Origin: Streptomyces sp. TG1A-8
GTDB lineage: Bacteria; Actinomycetota; Actinomycetes; Streptomycetales; Streptomycetaceae
Reading direction: 5' to 3'
Length of the DNA stretch: 64,000 nt
Assembly (NCBI RefSeq): GCF_030499535.1
Contig: NZ_JASTLB010000001.1
Span: forward strand, 2,976,001-3,040,000
The position numbers were made by a program, and so were the translations under genes. Position 1 is the stretch's first letter. Each line of letters starts with the position of its first letter. Below are positions 19,350 through 30,197 of this stretch, piece by piece. The notes below the pieces were generated by a model. The model was given only the letters and a program-made list of their open reading frames with translations, searched no databases and was not told where the DNA came from.

Positions 19350-20209
19350 CGGTAGCGGCCCGCCATCTTCTCCAGCCGGGCGATGCGGTCCGCCATCGGC
19401 GGGTGGGTGGAGAACACCTTGGACAGTCCCTGCCCCGGGCGGAAGGGGTTGGCGATCATCATGTGGCTCGCGGTCTCGATCCGGGGCTCGGGGGGCAGCG
19501 GGAGCTGCTGGGTGCCGGTCTCCAGCTTGCGCAGGGCGCCGGCGAGGGCGAGCGGGTCACCGGTGAGCTGGGCGCCGGAGGCGTCCGCCTCGTACTCCCT
19601 GGAGCGGCTGACGGCCAGCTGGATGAGGGTGGCGGCGAGCGGGCCGAGGATCATGATCAGGAGCATGCCGAGCAGACCGGGGCCGTCGTCGTCGTCCGAA
19701 CGGCCGACCGGGACCAGCCAGGCGAAGTTGACCAGGAACATGATCACGGAGGCGAGGGCGCCGGCGACCGAGGAGATCAGGATGTCGCGGTTGTAGACGT
19801 GGCTCAGCTCGTGACCGATGACGCCGCGCAGCTCGCGCTCGTCGAGCAGGCGCAGGATGCCGTCCGTGCAGCACACGGCCGCGTTGCGCGGGTTGCGTCC
19901 GGTGGCGAAGGCGTTGGGTGCCTCGGTCGGCGAGATGTACAGGCGGGGCATGGGCTGGCGGGCCTGCGTGGACAGCTCGCGGACCATCCGGTACAGCCCC
20001 GGGGCCTCGAACTCGCTCACCGGGCGGGCCCGCATCGCGCGCAGTGCCAGTTTGTCGCTGTTCCAGTACGCGTACGCGTTCGTGCCGAGCGCGACCAGGA
20101 CGGCGACGACCAGTCCGGCGCATCCGAACAGGCTGCCGATGACGATGATGAGCGCCGACAGTCCCCCGAGGAGTACTGCGGTCCTGAGCCCGTTGTGCCG
20201 GCGGTGCAC
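19346..20209 (-). CDS. htpX: M48 family zinc metalloprotease HtpX
   Basis: 287-residue membrane protease for misfolded membrane proteins. I chose the GTG at 20209 ([17 protein letters not shown]), discarding an 53-residue Pro/Arg-rich read-through. Two N-terminal transmembrane helices (about 11-45), the zinc site HELSH at 133-137, a second pair of helices ([12 protein letters not shown] and [18 protein letters not shown]), then [17 protein letters not shown] supplying the third zinc ligand (Glu). Ends [21 protein letters not shown], the typical M48 tail. Coupled to yccF. Confidence 0.96.
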   Translation of the reverse strand: MHRRHNGLRTAVLLGGLSALIIVIGSLFGCAGLVVAVLVALGTNAYAYWNSDKLALRAMRARPVSEFEAPGLYRMVRELSTQARQPMPRLYISPTEAPNAFATGRNPRNAAVCCTDGILRLLDERELRGVIGHELSHVYNRDILISSVAGALASVIMFLVNFAWLVPVGRSDDDDGPGLLGMLLIMILGPLAATLIQLAVSRSREYEADASGAQLTGDPLALAGALRKLETGTQQLPLPPEPRIETASHMMIANPFRPGQGLSKVFSTHPPMADRIARLEKMAGRYR

Positions 20210-20355
20210 GGTACGCCCTCCAAGTCGTGCGGCAGGGGAACCCTGTGGTCCGGTGGACCCTCCCGCTCCGGTCAACGCCGGGCGGGCGCCGCGAGTTCCC
20301 CGGGTGCGTACGGCGGCGGGCACCGGCCGCGCGGGTGACGTGCCGTTACGGCTCC

Positions 20356-20382
20356 CGCGCGGGGACACGGGTGCCCCGCGCG
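20356..20382 (-). terminator. Hairpin after second nuo operon
   Basis: CGCGCGGGG (20356-20364) and CCCCGCGCG (20374-20382), 9 bp with a 9-base loop, starting 10 bases past the nuoN2 stop. No T run. Probably ends the partial nuo transcript before htpX. Confidence 0.5.
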
Positions 20383-20392
20383 CGGGGGGAAG

Positions 20393-21919
20393 TCACCGGA
20401 ACAGGCCGGTGGCCGCGAAGCCCAGGACGAGCTGGGGCGCTCCGGACAGGGCGACGCCGAGGACTCCGGTGAGGGCGAGGGCCGCGGTGAGCGGCGCCGG
20501 GGCGCGGTGCCGGACGGGTTCGCCCTCGGGGGCGCGGAAGAGCAGGGCCGTCCACCGCAGGTAGTAGACGAGGGCGATCACCACGTTGACGGCCATGACG
20601 GCGGCGAGCCAGCCGAGACCCGCGTCGACGGCCACCGAGAAGACGGTGACCTTCGCGAACAGGCCGATGACGCCCGGGGGCAGTCCGGCCAGGCACAGCA
20701 GGAAGAAGGCCAGCAGGAGCGCGGTGAGCGGGTGGGAGGCGTACAGGCCCCGGTAGTCGCTGATCCGGTTGCGGGACCGGGTGCGGCCCACCAGGGCGGC
20801 CACCGTGAAAGCGCCGAGGTTCACGGCGGCGTACATGAGCGCGTAGGCGACGGTGGAGCCGATCGCCTTCCGGGCGTCGTCGGCGTGTCCGGCGGCGGCG
20901 ACCGGTACCAGGAGGTAGCCGGCCTGGCCGACGGAGGACCAGGCGAGCAGGCGTACGGCGCTGTGCGCGCGCGTGGCCCGCTGGCGCAGGGCGCCGACGT
21001 TGCCGGCGGTCATGGTGAGGGCGGCCAGGACGGCGAGCGCGGGCCCCCAGACGTCGGAGTAGGAGGGGAAGGCGACGACGGTGACGAGGATCAGGCCGGA
21101 GAGGCCGACCGCCTTGCCGACGACCGACAGGTAGGCGGCGACGGGCAGGGGCGCGCCCACGTAGGTGTCGGGCACCCAGAAGTGGAAGGGGACGGCGGCC
21201 GTCTTGAAGGCGAAGCCGACCAGGGTGAGGACGACACCGGTCTGGACGAGGATGTGGAGCCGGCCGTCGACGTGCGGGAGGCGCTGGGCGACCTGGGTGA
21301 GGTAGAGGGTGCCGGTGGAGGCGTAGACGAAGCTGACGCCCATGAGGCTGACCGCGGTGGCGGTGACCGAGGAGAGGAAGAACTTCAGGGCCGCCTCGGA
21401 GGACCTCTTGTCGCCGAGCCGGATGCCGACGAGGGCGAAGGCGGGCAGGGAGGCGACTTCCAGGGCGACGACGAGGGTGGCGAGGTCGCGGGAGGCGGGC
21501 AGCAGGGCGGCGCCGGCCGCGGAGGACAGCAGCAGGAACCAGAACTCGCCCGCCGGGACGCGCCGGCGGTCGTCCTGGAGGTGGGTGACGGACAGCAGGG
21601 CGGCGAGCAGGGCGCCGCCGAGGACCAGGAACTGGATGACGAGGGTGAAGCGGTCGGCGGTGTAGCTGCACGCGCGGGGGTGGCCGGTGAGGCAGAAGGT
21701 GCTGCGGTCGCCGTCGAGGAGGGGCAGCAGCATCAGTGCGGCGGCGGCGAGGCCCGCGACCGAGGTCCAGCCGAGGAGGGACTTGCGGGCCTCGGGCACG
21801 AACAGGTCGGCGACGAGGACGGCGAGCCCCACGGCGGCGGCGGTGGTGGGCGGTGCGATGGCGAGCCAGTCGACGGACTGGACCGCCGACTGGGCCAGCG
21901 GCTGGACCAGGGCGCTCAT
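20393..21919 (-). CDS. nuoN2: NADH-quinone oxidoreductase-like subunit N (second operon)
   Basis: 508-residue antiporter-like membrane subunit, the last gene of the partial nuo operon. It has about 14 hydrophobic segments. Typical NuoN/Mrp features: VGFAFKTAAVPFHFWVPDTYVGAPLPVAAYLS (residues about 225-255), LLAWSSVGQAGYLLVP, and LLAFFLLCLAGLPPGVIGLFAKVTVF with the conserved Lys near the end. The ATG at 21919 overlaps the nuoM2 stop (ATGA). It should translocate protons in a complex I-like machine. Confidence 0.93.
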   Translation of the reverse strand: MSALVQPLAQSAVQSVDWLAIAPPTTAAAVGLAVLVADLFVPEARKSLLGWTSVAGLAAAALMLLPLLDGDRSTFCLTGHPRACSYTADRFTLVIQFLVLGGALLAALLSVTHLQDDRRRVPAGEFWFLLLSSAAGAALLPASRDLATLVVALEVASLPAFALVGIRLGDKRSSEAALKFFLSSVTATAVSLMGVSFVYASTGTLYLTQVAQRLPHVDGRLHILVQTGVVLTLVGFAFKTAAVPFHFWVPDTYVGAPLPVAAYLSVVGKAVGLSGLILVTVVAFPSYSDVWGPALAVLAALTMTAGNVGALRQRATRAHSAVRLLAWSSVGQAGYLLVPVAAAGHADDARKAIGSTVAYALMYAAVNLGAFTVAALVGRTRSRNRISDYRGLYASHPLTALLLAFFLLCLAGLPPGVIGLFAKVTVFSVAVDAGLGWLAAVMAVNVVIALVYYLRWTALLFRAPEGEPVRHRAPAPLTAALALTGVLGVALSGAPQLVLGFAATGLFR

Positions 21920-23490
21920 CGGGTGCCTCCTGCGAGGAGCTGCTGCACGGCCGGGTCGGTGAGGCCGAGCAGGACCTTGGGCCACAGGCCGGCGACGACG
22001 GTGAGGGTGACGAGCGGCGCCCAGGCCGCGAACTCGTACCCGCGCACGTCGGCGAGGGCGGGAGTGCGCGGTTCGGCGGCGCCCATGCAGACGCGGCGGA
22101 CCACGATCAGCATGTACGCGGCCGTCAGCAGGGTGCCGAAGGCCCCGATCGCCGTGAAGGTGAGGAAGGCGGGGCGGCTGAGGCCGGCGGCGGGTTCGAA
22201 CGACCCGAACAGGGCCAGCACCTCCCCCCAGAACCCGCCGAGGCCGGGCAGGCCGAGCGAGGCGACGGCGCCGAAGGCGAGGAGTCCGCCGAGGCGCGGG
22301 GCCCTGCCGTACAGCGCGGCGCCGCTCCCCTCGGCGAGGGTGTCGAGGTCGGTGGTGCCGGTGCGGTCCTTCAACGCGCCGACCAGGAAGAACAGCAGGC
22401 CGGTGATGAGGCCGTGGGCGATGTTGGCGAACAGGGCGCCGTTCACTCCGGTCGGGGTCATGGTGGCGATGCCGAGCAGGACGAAGCCCATGTGGCCGAC
22501 GGAGGAGTAGGCGATCAGCCGCTTGAGGTCGCCCTTGGCGCCCTGCCTGGCGAGGGCCAGGCAGGCCAGCGACCCGTAGACGATCCCGATGACGGCGAAG
22601 GCGGCGAGGTAGGGCGCGAAGGTGTGCAGGCCGTCCGGCGCGACCGGCAGCAGGATCCGGACGAACCCGTACGTGCCCATCTTCAGCAGCACGCCGGCCA
22701 GCAGGACCGAGCCGACGGTCGGGGCGGCGGTGTGGGCGTCGGGCAACCAGCTGTGCAGCGGCCACATCGGCGTCTTGACGGCCAGCCCGATCCCGATCGC
22801 CAGAACCGCGGCGACCTGCACGGACGTGGTCAGCGACCGGCCGTTGTCAGTGGCGAGTGCCACCATGTCGAAGGTGCCCGCCTTGAGCCCGATCAGGAGC
22901 AGGCCGAGCAGCATGACGACGGAGCCGAGCAGGGTGAACAGGATGAACTTCCAGGCGGCCCGGGTCCGGTCCGCGCCGCCCCAGCGGGCGATGAGGAAGT
23001 ACATCGGGATGAGCACGGTCTCGAACGCGAGGAAGAACAGCAGCAGGTCGAGGACGGCGAAGGTCGCGAGGGTGCCGGACTCGAGCAGGAGCAGCAGTGC
23101 GACGAACGCCTTCGGGCCGGGGCCCGACGGCGGCTTGGAGTAGGAGTACAGCGCGCAGAGGAAGGTCAGCAGCGCGGTCAGGACCAGGAGGGGGAGGGAG
23201 ATGCCGTCGATGCCGAGGTGGATGCGCACGTCGAGTGCGGGGATCCAGCTGATGTCGGTCGTGGCCTGCATCCTCGACGGGTGGCCGTGGTCGAAGCCGA
23301 GCGCGAGGACGATCGCGGCCAGGAGGATCGCACCGGTGACGGTCACGCCGTGCCGCAGCGCGGCCTGCCCGGGGGACTTCCCCTTCAGCCCGGGCGGGGC
23401 CGGGAGGAGGACGGCGACGGCGCCGAGGAGCGGCCCGGCGACGACGAATGCCAGAAGGAACTGCATCACGGACTCGTTGATATCGATCAC
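21916..23490 (-). CDS. nuoM2: NADH-quinone oxidoreductase-like subunit M (second operon)
   Basis: 524-residue antiporter-like subunit. The GTG at 23490 gives MIDINESVMQFLLAFVV; an ATG eight codons on (MQFLLAFVVAGPLLG) is an alternative. Key motifs: FFLAFETVLIPMYFLIARWGG with the conserved membrane Glu near residue 155, VKTPMWPLHSWLPDAHTAAPTVGSVLLAGVLLKMGTYGF around 235-275, and KRLIAYSSVGHMGFVLLG. Six bases after nuoL2. Predicted proton channel of the membrane arm. Confidence 0.94.
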   Translation of the reverse strand: MIDINESVMQFLLAFVVAGPLLGAVAVLLPAPPGLKGKSPGQAALRHGVTVTGAILLAAIVLALGFDHGHPSRMQATTDISWIPALDVRIHLGIDGISLPLLVLTALLTFLCALYSYSKPPSGPGPKAFVALLLLLESGTLATFAVLDLLLFFLAFETVLIPMYFLIARWGGADRTRAAWKFILFTLLGSVVMLLGLLLIGLKAGTFDMVALATDNGRSLTTSVQVAAVLAIGIGLAVKTPMWPLHSWLPDAHTAAPTVGSVLLAGVLLKMGTYGFVRILLPVAPDGLHTFAPYLAAFAVIGIVYGSLACLALARQGAKGDLKRLIAYSSVGHMGFVLLGIATMTPTGVNGALFANIAHGLITGLLFFLVGALKDRTGTTDLDTLAEGSGAALYGRAPRLGGLLAFGAVASLGLPGLGGFWGEVLALFGSFEPAAGLSRPAFLTFTAIGAFGTLLTAAYMLIVVRRVCMGAAEPRTPALADVRGYEFAAWAPLVTLTVVAGLWPKVLLGLTDPAVQQLLAGGTR

Positions 23491-23496
23491 GCCTGC

Positions 23497-25530
23497 TCAC
23501 GCTCCCGTGGCGACGAGGAGGACGGCGACCGTCAGGACGACGGTGCCGGCGAGCAGCGCGCTCACATAGGTCTGCACGTTGCCGGTCTGCGCGCGCCGTA
23601 CGGCGGCCCCGAGCAGTCGGGGCACGGCGGCCGCGCCGTGTACGTAGGTGTCGACGACCTCGCGGTCGAGGAACCGGACGAGGCCCGCTGCGGCCTGGAC
23701 CGGGCGGACGAACAGCACCGAGTACACCGCGTCCAGGCGGAAGCCGGCGGCCGCGTGCCGGTGCAGCGGACCGAGCAGCAGCCGTCCGGGGTCCGCCGGG
23801 TCGGGCGCGTGGGCGATGTCCCCGTACGCCGGCTCGTGGGCGGCGATGGCTTCGGCCTCGACCAGGCCGGCGTCGCCCCGGGGGTGGGCGGCGACGGCGC
23901 CGAGCGGGACGCGGGCGGCGAGCGCGCTGGTGCGCTGCCAGGCGCCGTAGGCGAGCAGGGCGCCGACCAGGGCGAGGCCGGTGCCCAGGATCGAGGTGAG
24001 GAGGGTGGGGGTCAGGTCGCGGTCGTCGAACCAGTCGGGCAGCGACCGGTAGGCCAGCCCGCCGAAGGCGAGCGAGGGCACCGCGAGGACCCACAGCACC
24101 ACGGTCATGGCCAGCGGCTGGCGGGCCGGGGCCCGCGCCGTTCCGCCGGGGCCGGGGGCCGCCGGCAGGCCGGGGGCCCCGGCGCCCCGGCCGTGGAAGG
24201 CCAGCAGCCACAGCCGGGTGGCGTAGGCGGCGGTGAGCAGGGCGGTGGCGAGGCCGGCGACGAGGACGATCCAGCCGGCGGCGCCGGGGACCGGCCCGGG
24301 GTGGCCGGAGGTGACGTGCTCGGCGGCGCCGAGGACGGACTCCTTGGAGAAGAAGCCGCTGAAGGGCGGGACCGCGGCGAGCGCGAGGAGCGCCACGGTC
24401 ATCGTCCAGTAGGCGTCCGGGACGCGCTCGCGCAGGCGGTCCGTGCGGGACATGGCGGCCAGCGAGTTGGTGCCGGCGGCGTGGATGACCACGCCCGCCG
24501 CGAGGAACAGCAGCGCCTTGAAGGCGCCGTGGGACAGGAGGTGGAAGACGGCGGCGCCGCGCTCGCCGACGGCGAGGGCACCGGTCATGTAGCCGAGCTG
24601 GCCGATCGTCGAGTAGGCGAGGACGCGTTTGATGTCGTCCTGGGCGAGCGCGGCGAGGGCCGAGCCGGTCATCGTGACGGCGGCCGTCACGGCGAGGACC
24701 ACCATCGCGGCCCCGGAGGCCTCGAAGACGGGGAGGAGCCGGGCGGTGAAGTAGACGCCGGCGGCGACCATCGTCGCGGCGTGGATCAGCGCCGAGACGG
24801 GTGTCGGGCCGGCCATGGCGTCGGGGAGCCAGGTGTGCAGCGGGAACTGGGCGGACTTGCCGGCGACGCCCGCGAGCAGCAGCAGGGCGATCGGCGTCGG
24901 GTGGTCGAGGCCGCCGCTCGCGACGGTGCCGAGGACGCGGGTGATGCGGAACGACCCGGCGTCGGCGGCGAGGGCGAACAGGCCGATGAGGAACGGGACG
25001 TCGCCGAGCTTGGTGATCAGGAAGGCCTTCAGGGAGGCGGCGCGGGCCTCGGGGGTCTCCCAGTAGTGGCCGACGAGGAAGTAGGAGCAGATGCCCATGA
25101 CCTCCCAGCCGACCAGCAGCACGATCAGGTCGCCGGAGTAGACGACCAGGAGCATCGCGGAGGTGAACAGGGAGACGAGGGCGGCGTACGACGGGTAGCG
25201 CGGGTCGTCGTGCAGGTAACCCGTCGAGTAGATCTGCACGCAGGTCGCGACGAGGGCGACCAAGACGGCGACGAGCGCGGCGAAACCGTCGACGTGCAGG
25301 GCCAGTTCGACGGGCACCGAGCCGGTGGGCGTCAGTTCGGCGTGGGCGTCGAGGGCGTGGCCGCCGCCCTGGCGCACGGCGACGAGGACGGCCAGCACGA
25401 GTGCGGCCAGGGCCGGCAGTACGGCGAGCGGACGGACGAAGCCGGGGGCGGTGCGGCCGAGCAGCAGGCCGGCCGCGGCGCCCAGGAACGGCAGGAGGGG
25501 GGTGAGGACGGCGAGGGTGGTCGTGGTCAC
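23497..25530 (-). CDS. nuoL2: NADH-quinone oxidoreductase-like subunit L (second operon)
   Basis: 677-residue distal membrane subunit. GTG start at 25530 overlapping the nuoK2 stop (GTGA). It has the conserved [24 protein letters not shown] segment (Glu of the first half-channel), [35 protein letters not shown], and [23 protein letters not shown]. The long C-terminal part ([11 protein letters not shown] onward) carries the lateral helix region and ends with two hydrophobic helices. Full-length and apparently intact. Confidence 0.94.
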   Translation of the reverse strand: MTTTTLAVLTPLLPFLGAAAGLLLGRTAPGFVRPLAVLPALAALVLAVLVAVRQGGGHALDAHAELTPTGSVPVELALHVDGFAALVAVLVALVATCVQIYSTGYLHDDPRYPSYAALVSLFTSAMLLVVYSGDLIVLLVGWEVMGICSYFLVGHYWETPEARAASLKAFLITKLGDVPFLIGLFALAADAGSFRITRVLGTVASGGLDHPTPIALLLLAGVAGKSAQFPLHTWLPDAMAGPTPVSALIHAATMVAAGVYFTARLLPVFEASGAAMVVLAVTAAVTMTGSALAALAQDDIKRVLAYSTIGQLGYMTGALAVGERGAAVFHLLSHGAFKALLFLAAGVVIHAAGTNSLAAMSRTDRLRERVPDAYWTMTVALLALAAVPPFSGFFSKESVLGAAEHVTSGHPGPVPGAAGWIVLVAGLATALLTAAYATRLWLLAFHGRGAGAPGLPAAPGPGGTARAPARQPLAMTVVLWVLAVPSLAFGGLAYRSLPDWFDDRDLTPTLLTSILGTGLALVGALLAYGAWQRTSALAARVPLGAVAAHPRGDAGLVEAEAIAAHEPAYGDIAHAPDPADPGRLLLGPLHRHAAAGFRLDAVYSVLFVRPVQAAAGLVRFLDREVVDTYVHGAAAVPRLLGAAVRRAQTGNVQTYVSALLAGTVVLTVAVLLVATGA

Positions 25531-25907
25531 GCGGTGGCCTCAGCCTTCTCGGCCGCGGGGGCGTCGGGGTCGTCGGTGTCGTCCTGGGGGCCCTCGGTGG
25601 TGTCGCGGAGCCTGTCGATGTCGGAGGTGCCCCGGTTGCGGTGCACGGCGAGGACGATCGCCAGGCCGATGCCGATCTCGGCGGCGGCGATGGCGATGGT
25701 GAACAGGGTCAGCGCCTGGCCCGAGTGCAGGGCCTCCTCGGCGGTCCGGCTGAGCCAGGCGTCGAAGGCGACCAGGTTGAGGTTGACGGCGTTGAGCATC
25801 AGCTCGACCGACATCAGGACCAGGATCGCGTTGCGGCGGGCGAGGACGCCGTACAGGCCGGTGCAGAACAGGAGGGCGGCGAGGACGGCGGGGTAGGCGA
25901 GGTGCAT
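25527..25907 (-). CDS. nuoK2: NADH-quinone oxidoreductase-like subunit K (second operon)
   Basis: 126-residue subunit with three transmembrane helices. It starts [20 protein letters not shown], then [25 protein letters not shown] with the conserved membrane Glu, and [20 protein letters not shown] with the second Glu. A 30-residue acidic tail ([17 protein letters not shown]) is longer than in the canonical nuoK copy (99 residues). Start shares one base with the nuoJ2 stop. Confidence 0.94.
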   Translation of the reverse strand: MHLAYPAVLAALLFCTGLYGVLARRNAILVLMSVELMLNAVNLNLVAFDAWLSRTAEEALHSGQALTLFTIAIAAAEIGIGLAIVLAVHRNRGTSDIDRLRDTTEGPQDDTDDPDAPAAEKAEATA

Positions 25908-26545
25908 CAGCGGACGCCTTCCTGCTCGGCCCGGTTCTTCCGGAGGTCCGGGCCGGACGGGGGACTCCCGGCGGACGTCCGGGAGTTGTCGGGTCGCAGC
26001 GGCTGCTCCGCCTTCGCCTTGCGGGACAGGACGATCGCGCCGACCAGGGCCGCGAGGAGGAGGACGGAGAGGGCTTCGAAGGGCAGCACCCAGTGCTGGA
26101 ACAGGCTCTCGCCGGTGACGCGGGTGGTGCCGGCGGCCGGGCCGCCGAGGTCGATCCAGGTGGTGCGGAAGGCGTCGACGACCACCCAGACGAGCGAGAC
26201 CGCCGCCGCCGCGGCGACGACGAGGGCCACCCAGCGGTTGCCCGAGTCGGCGTCCGGGGAGCGGCCGATGGGCGCCTTGGTGAGCATCAGGCCGAACAGG
26301 AGGAGGACGACGACGGAACCGACGTAGATGAGCACCTGCACCCAGGCGATGAACTCGGCGGTGAGCAGCAGGTACTCGACGGCCAGGCCGCCGAGCGCGA
26401 CCACCAGCCACAGGGCGGCGTGCACCAGTTGCCGGGTGGTGACGGTGACGAGCGCGGCGCCGAAGGTGACCAGGCCGACGAGCAGGAAGGCGATCTCGAC
26501 GCCGGCCGGCGAGAGGAAGCCGTGCGGTGCCTGAGCGAGGGTCAC
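25907..26545 (-). CDS. nuoJ2: NADH-quinone oxidoreductase-like subunit J (second operon)
   Basis: 212-residue subunit with five hydrophobic segments. I chose the GTG at 26545 ([20 protein letters not shown]), which overlaps the nuoI2 stop as GTGA. NuoJ signature: [33 protein letters not shown] (residues about 60-92), including the flexible pi-bulge helix. It ends in a polar tail ([17 protein letters not shown]). Pairs with K and H in the membrane arm. Confidence 0.93.
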   Translation of the reverse strand: MTLAQAPHGFLSPAGVEIAFLLVGLVTFGAALVTVTTRQLVHAALWLVVALGGLAVEYLLLTAEFIAWVQVLIYVGSVVVLLLFGLMLTKAPIGRSPDADSGNRWVALVVAAAAAVSLVWVVVDAFRTTWIDLGGPAAGTTRVTGESLFQHWVLPFEALSVLLLAALVGAIVLSRKAKAEQPLRPDNSRTSAGSPPSGPDLRKNRAEQEGVR

Positions 26546-27102
26546 GCCCTGCCTCCCTCGGGTTCGTCCTCCGCGGCCCGGGCGGCTGCCAGCTTCTCGG
26601 CGCTCCTGCGGGCGGCGGCGATCTCCTTCGGCTCCTCGGCACCGGCGTCGGGGGCGGGCGGGGCCGGGACGGTCCACATCCACTCGCGGAGCTTGTCGCG
26701 CTCGTGGGTGAGGTCGCGGATGTCGGTCTCGGCGTACTCGAACTCCGGGGACCAGAACAGCGCGTCGAAGGGACAGACCTCGATGCAGATGCCGCAGTAC
26801 ATGCACAGGGAGAAGTCGATGGCGAACCGGTCGAGGACGTTGCGGCTGCGCTCGCGTCCGCCGGGGGCGGCCGGCGGCACCGTCTCCTTGTGGGAGTCGA
26901 TGTAGATGCACCAGTCCGGGCACTCGCGGGCGCACAGCATGCACACCGTGCAGTTCTCCTCGAACAGGCCGATCACACCGCGGGTGCGGGGCGGCAGCTC
27001 GGGCTGGGCCTCCGGGTACTGCTCGGTGACCGTCTTCCGGGTCATCGTGCGCAGGGTGACGGCCAGGCCCTTGGCGAGGCCGGAGCCGGGGATGGGGGCC
27101 AT
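26542..27102 (-). CDS. nuoI2: NADH-quinone oxidoreductase-like subunit I, 2x[4Fe-4S] (second operon)
   Basis: 186-residue electron-transfer subunit. Two complete ferredoxin motifs, [12 protein letters not shown] and [12 protein letters not shown] (about residues 51-62 and 94-105), would hold clusters N6a and N6b. ATG at 27102 ([20 protein letters not shown]), two bases from the nuoH2 stop. The C-terminal tail is charged ([15 protein letters not shown]). In a module lacking NuoE/F/G this subunit is a natural entry point for electrons from ferredoxin. Confidence 0.94.
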   Translation of the reverse strand: MAPIPGSGLAKGLAVTLRTMTRKTVTEQYPEAQPELPPRTRGVIGLFEENCTVCMLCARECPDWCIYIDSHKETVPPAAPGGRERSRNVLDRFAIDFSLCMYCGICIEVCPFDALFWSPEFEYAETDIRDLTHERDKLREWMWTVPAPPAPDAGAEEPKEIAAARRSAEKLAAARAAEDEPEGGRA

Positions 27103-27104
27103 GG

Positions 27105-28073
27105 TTAGCCGATCACCACCTTGACGACGCCGGTGAGGGCGATCTGGGCGAGGGAGAGGGGGACGAGGAGGGTCCAGGAGAGCTTCTGGAGCTGGTCCTC
27201 GCGCAGGCGGGGGTAGGTCACGCGGAGCCAGATGACGACGAAGGCGAGGACCGCGGTCTTCAGCAGGGTCCACAGCCAGCCCAGGCCGTCGGCGCCCCAG
27301 GGGCCGTGCCAGCCGCCCAGGAAGAGGACGGTGGTCAGGCCGCACAGGACGACGATGCCGGCGTACTCGGCGAGGAGGAACAGCGCGAACCGGAGCCCGG
27401 TGTACTCGGTGTAGGCGCCGAAGATGATCTCGGAGTCGGCCACGGGCATGTCGAAGGGCGGGCGCTGCAGTTCGGCGAGGCCGGCGACGAAGAAGACGAT
27501 CGCGCCGACGATCTGCCAGGGCAGCCACCACCAGTGGAAGGCGTGCAGGATGCCCGGGAGGGAGACGGTGCCGGCGGCCATGGCGACGGAGGCCGCGGTG
27601 AGCAGCATCGGCAGTTCGTAGGCGAGCAGTTGGGCGGCGGTGCGCAGGCCGCCGAGGAGGGAGAACTTGTTCGCGCTGGCCCAGCCGGCCATCAGCGAGC
27701 CGAGCACGCCGACGCCCATCACGGCGAGCACGAAGAAGACGCCCGCGTCCAGGACCTGGCCGACGGCGCCCTCGCCCGGGCCGATCGGGACGGCGAGCAG
27801 GACGAGCAGGTACGGCAGCAGGGAGACGGCCGGGGCGAGCTGGAAGACGCGGCGGTCGGCGCCCGCCGGGACCACGTCCTCCTTCTGCGCGAACTTCACG
27901 CCGTCGGCGATGAGCTGGGCCCAGCCGTGGAAGCCGCCCGCGTACATCGGGCCGAGGCGGCCCTGCATGTGGGCCATCACCTTGTGCTCGGCCTGCCCGA
28001 CGATCAGGGGGAAGGTGAGGAAGACGACGAACACGACCAGGAGCCGCAGCACGACATCCAGCGCGTCGTTCAC
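27105..28073 (-). CDS. nuoH2: NADH-quinone oxidoreductase-like subunit H (second operon)
   Basis: 322-residue membrane subunit forming much of the quinone channel. GTG start at 28073 ([14 protein letters not shown]). Conserved features: [35 protein letters not shown] (residues about 32-66), [34 protein letters not shown] with the quinone-site Glu cluster, and [17 protein letters not shown]. It is shorter than the canonical NuoH at 59814-61178 (454 residues). Overlaps nuoC2 by four bases. Confidence 0.94.
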   Translation of the reverse strand: MNDALDVVLRLLVVFVVFLTFPLIVGQAEHKVMAHMQGRLGPMYAGGFHGWAQLIADGVKFAQKEDVVPAGADRRVFQLAPAVSLLPYLLVLLAVPIGPGEGAVGQVLDAGVFFVLAVMGVGVLGSLMAGWASANKFSLLGGLRTAAQLLAYELPMLLTAASVAMAAGTVSLPGILHAFHWWWLPWQIVGAIVFFVAGLAELQRPPFDMPVADSEIIFGAYTEYTGLRFALFLLAEYAGIVVLCGLTTVLFLGGWHGPWGADGLGWLWTLLKTAVLAFVVIWLRVTYPRLREDQLQKLSWTLLVPLSLAQIALTGVVKVVIG

Positions 28074-29554
28074 CGCGGGCCTCCTGCGGGGTCGTCGGGG
28101 TTATCGGGGGGCGGGGGCCCGGGAGCCGGGTCCTCGGGGGCGGTGCTCCCCTGGGGCACGGCTTCGGGACGCTGCGGCTGCGTGCCCTGCGGCTGCGGCT
28201 CGGACTCCCGCTCCGGGGCCGGTGTCGGGGTCGGGGTCGGGGCCGGTGTCGGGGTCGGGGTCGGCTCCGGGTTCCGGGGCGACTCCGGCTCCGACTCCCG
28301 CTCCGGCTCGTCGAACGCCGGGCGGGCGTGGTGCCACGGGGCGTCCGAGCTGCGCGGAGCCGGGTTCCGGCGGACGGGGCGGACGGGGGTGTCCGGCTTC
28401 GCGGACCCGGCCTCCGTGGGACCTGCGTTCGCGGACGCGGTCTCCGAGGACTCGGCATCCCCGGAACCCGCTTCCGCGGACCCGGTGTCCGAAGGCCCGG
28501 TGCCCGCGGGCCCGGCCGGGGCCGGTTCCGTCGCCCGGGGGCGCTGGGAGGCCGAACCCTCCGAGGCGCTGCGGGCCCGGCGGGGGCGGGCCGGGGCCGG
28601 TGCGGCGGGAGCGGTGCCGGGCTCGTGCGCCACCGAGGCCTCGGCGGCCGGACCGCTCGCCGCGGCCCGCGTGGCGTCGCCCTCGGTCGCGGCCTGCTTG
28701 CGGGAGGCGGCGTCCTCGTCCTGCGCCGCCGCCTGGCTCACCGAGCCCTCGCTCGCGCTCCTGGACCGGCGCGGCCTGGCACCCGCACCCGCATCCGCCC
28801 GTGCGCCGGCGGCTCCCGGGACGGACCCGGCGGCCGTCCCCGTGGCCGGCTCCGTGGCCGGCTCCGTGGTCTGGCCGGCCGAGCCCTGCGCCGCCGTGCG
28901 GGTGCGCCGTACCGGGCGGTCTCCCGCGGCGCGCTCGCCCGCCGCGCGGCCCGCGCCCCGGGCCGGGCGCGCGGGGGCGGGGGGCAGCTGGCCCTTCAGG
29001 GGGCCCCACTCGTTCGGGTCGGGGACCCCCGGGGGCAGCATCTGGCGACGCTTGGGCCCGGCGTGTTCCGACTCGCCCGGCTCCTTGGCACCGGGCCAGG
29101 CCTTGGCGACCCGGGCCGCGAGGACGAAGTCCTTGCGCAGGGGGTGGCCCTCGAAGGTCTCCGGGAGGAGGAGGTGGTCGAGACCGGGGTGGCCGTCGAA
29201 GGTGACGCCGAACATCTCGTGGGTCTCGCGCTCATGCCAGGCCGCGCCCGCGTAGACGCCGACGGCGGACGGCAGGGCCGGCGCCCCGTGCGGGACCGTC
29301 GTGCGCACCAGCAGCCGGCGGACCGGCGAGAGGGCGGCGACGTGCGCGGACACGCGGAAGCCGGTGCCCGGTTCGTCGACCGCGCTCAGCCAGTCGAAGT
29401 AGGTGCAGGACAGGGTCGTGCGGGCGGTTTCCAGGGCGGTGAGCCAGGAGGACGGCGGTACGTCCACGGTCAGGACGTCGTACGACTCCTCGGCCGTGGC
29501 CCCGGGGCCGAAGAGGTCCTCGGTGGGGGCGGGCAGCCAGCCGACCGCGGTCAT
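28070..29554 (-). CDS. nuoC2: NuoC-like subunit with long disordered tail (second operon)
   Basis: 494-residue protein. Residues 1-190 are a NuoC (30-kDa) domain: [21 protein letters not shown], then the family signature [39 protein letters not shown] at about 105-143. Residues 191-494 are a Pro/Ala/Glu/Ser-rich low-complexity tail with repeated RSRSASEGS and RARSASEGS blocks and a run of [13 protein letters not shown], unlike any NuoC I know. NuoC normally binds NuoD and NuoB; no nuoD follows here, the next gene being nuoH2. ATG at 29554. Confidence 0.9.
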   Translation of the reverse strand: MTAVGWLPAPTEDLFGPGATAEESYDVLTVDVPPSSWLTALETARTTLSCTYFDWLSAVDEPGTGFRVSAHVAALSPVRRLLVRTTVPHGAPALPSAVGVYAGAAWHERETHEMFGVTFDGHPGLDHLLLPETFEGHPLRKDFVLAARVAKAWPGAKEPGESEHAGPKRRQMLPPGVPDPNEWGPLKGQLPPAPARPARGAGRAAGERAAGDRPVRRTRTAAQGSAGQTTEPATEPATGTAAGSVPGAAGARADAGAGARPRRSRSASEGSVSQAAAQDEDAASRKQAATEGDATRAAASGPAAEASVAHEPGTAPAAPAPARPRRARSASEGSASQRPRATEPAPAGPAGTGPSDTGSAEAGSGDAESSETASANAGPTEAGSAKPDTPVRPVRRNPAPRSSDAPWHHARPAFDEPERESEPESPRNPEPTPTPTPAPTPTPTPAPERESEPQPQGTQPQRPEAVPQGSTAPEDPAPGPPPPDNPDDPAGGPR

Positions 29555-30197
29555 CGCGCGTCCCCCCGGCGGAGTCGGCCGGCGCGGCGGAACCGGTGGG
29601 CGCGGCGGACGGGGCGGGGGGCCGGACCAGGCCGCTCTGCAGGGCGGCGGCCGAGGGCCGGGCGGGCCCGGTGGCGTAGCGCTCGCCCAGGGACTCGTGG
29701 GCGATCTTCTCCTGGAGCTTGAGGATGCCCTGGAGCAGCGCCTCGGGCCGGGGCGGGCAGCCGGGGACGTACACGTCGACCGGGATGATCTGGTCGACGC
29801 CCTTGGTGACGGCGTACGAGTCCCAGTACGGGCCGCCGCAGTTGGCGCAGGCGCCGAAGGAGATGACGTACTTCGGCTCGGGCATCTGCTCGTACAGGCG
29901 CTTCACGGCCGGGGCCATCTTGTCCGTCACCGTGCCGGAGACGACCATCAGGTCGGCCTGGCGGGGGCCCGGCGCGAAGGGGATGACGCCGAGGCGGATG
30001 AAGTCGTGACGGGCCATCGACGCGGCGATGAACTCGATCGCGCAGCAGGCGAGGCCGAAGTTGAAGACCCACAGCGAGTAGCGGCGGCCCCAGTTGAGGA
30101 CCACCTTCATCGGCTCCGGGGCGAGCCGGGCGAGGGAGCCCAGCCGTTTGGGCTCGGGAAGCGGCAAGGGTTCCGAACCGGACGGGTTCACGTCCAT
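29232..30197 (-). CDS. nuoB2: NADH-quinone oxidoreductase-like subunit B (second operon), likely frameshifted end
   Basis: As read, 321 residues starting [20 protein letters not shown]; homology covers about residues 20-175. The N2 cluster ligands are intact: C51-C52 ([10 protein letters not shown]), C117 (FGACANCGG) and C147 (VPGCPP). The frame runs 323 bases into nuoC2, giving an Arg-rich shadow tail. One extra C in the six-C run at 29562-29567 would end the protein at residue 215 with a TGA at 29551-29553, making the same ATGA overlap with nuoC2 seen at neighbouring junctions. True end is probably 29551. Confidence 0.9.
   Translation of the reverse strand: MDVNPSGSEPLPLPEPKRLGSLARLAPEPMKVVLNWGRRYSLWVFNFGLACCAIEFIAASMARHDFIRLGVIPFAPGPRQADLMVVSGTVTDKMAPAVKRLYEQMPEPKYVISFGACANCGGPYWDSYAVTKGVDQIIPVDVYVPGCPPRPEALLQGILKLQEKIAHESLGERYATGPARPSAAALQSGLVRPPAPSAAPTGSAAPADSAGGTRDDRGRLAARPHRGPLRPRGHGRGVVRRPDRGRTAVLLAHRPGNRPHDPVLHLLRLAERGRRTGHRLPRVRARRRPLAGPPAAGAHDGPARGAGPAVRRRRLRGRGLA

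Noticed and set aside
21736..25896. A 1386-codon open frame on the plus strand
   Set aside because: Antisense to nuoN2, nuoM2 and nuoL2; Gly/Glu/Asp-rich shadow without recognisable domains.
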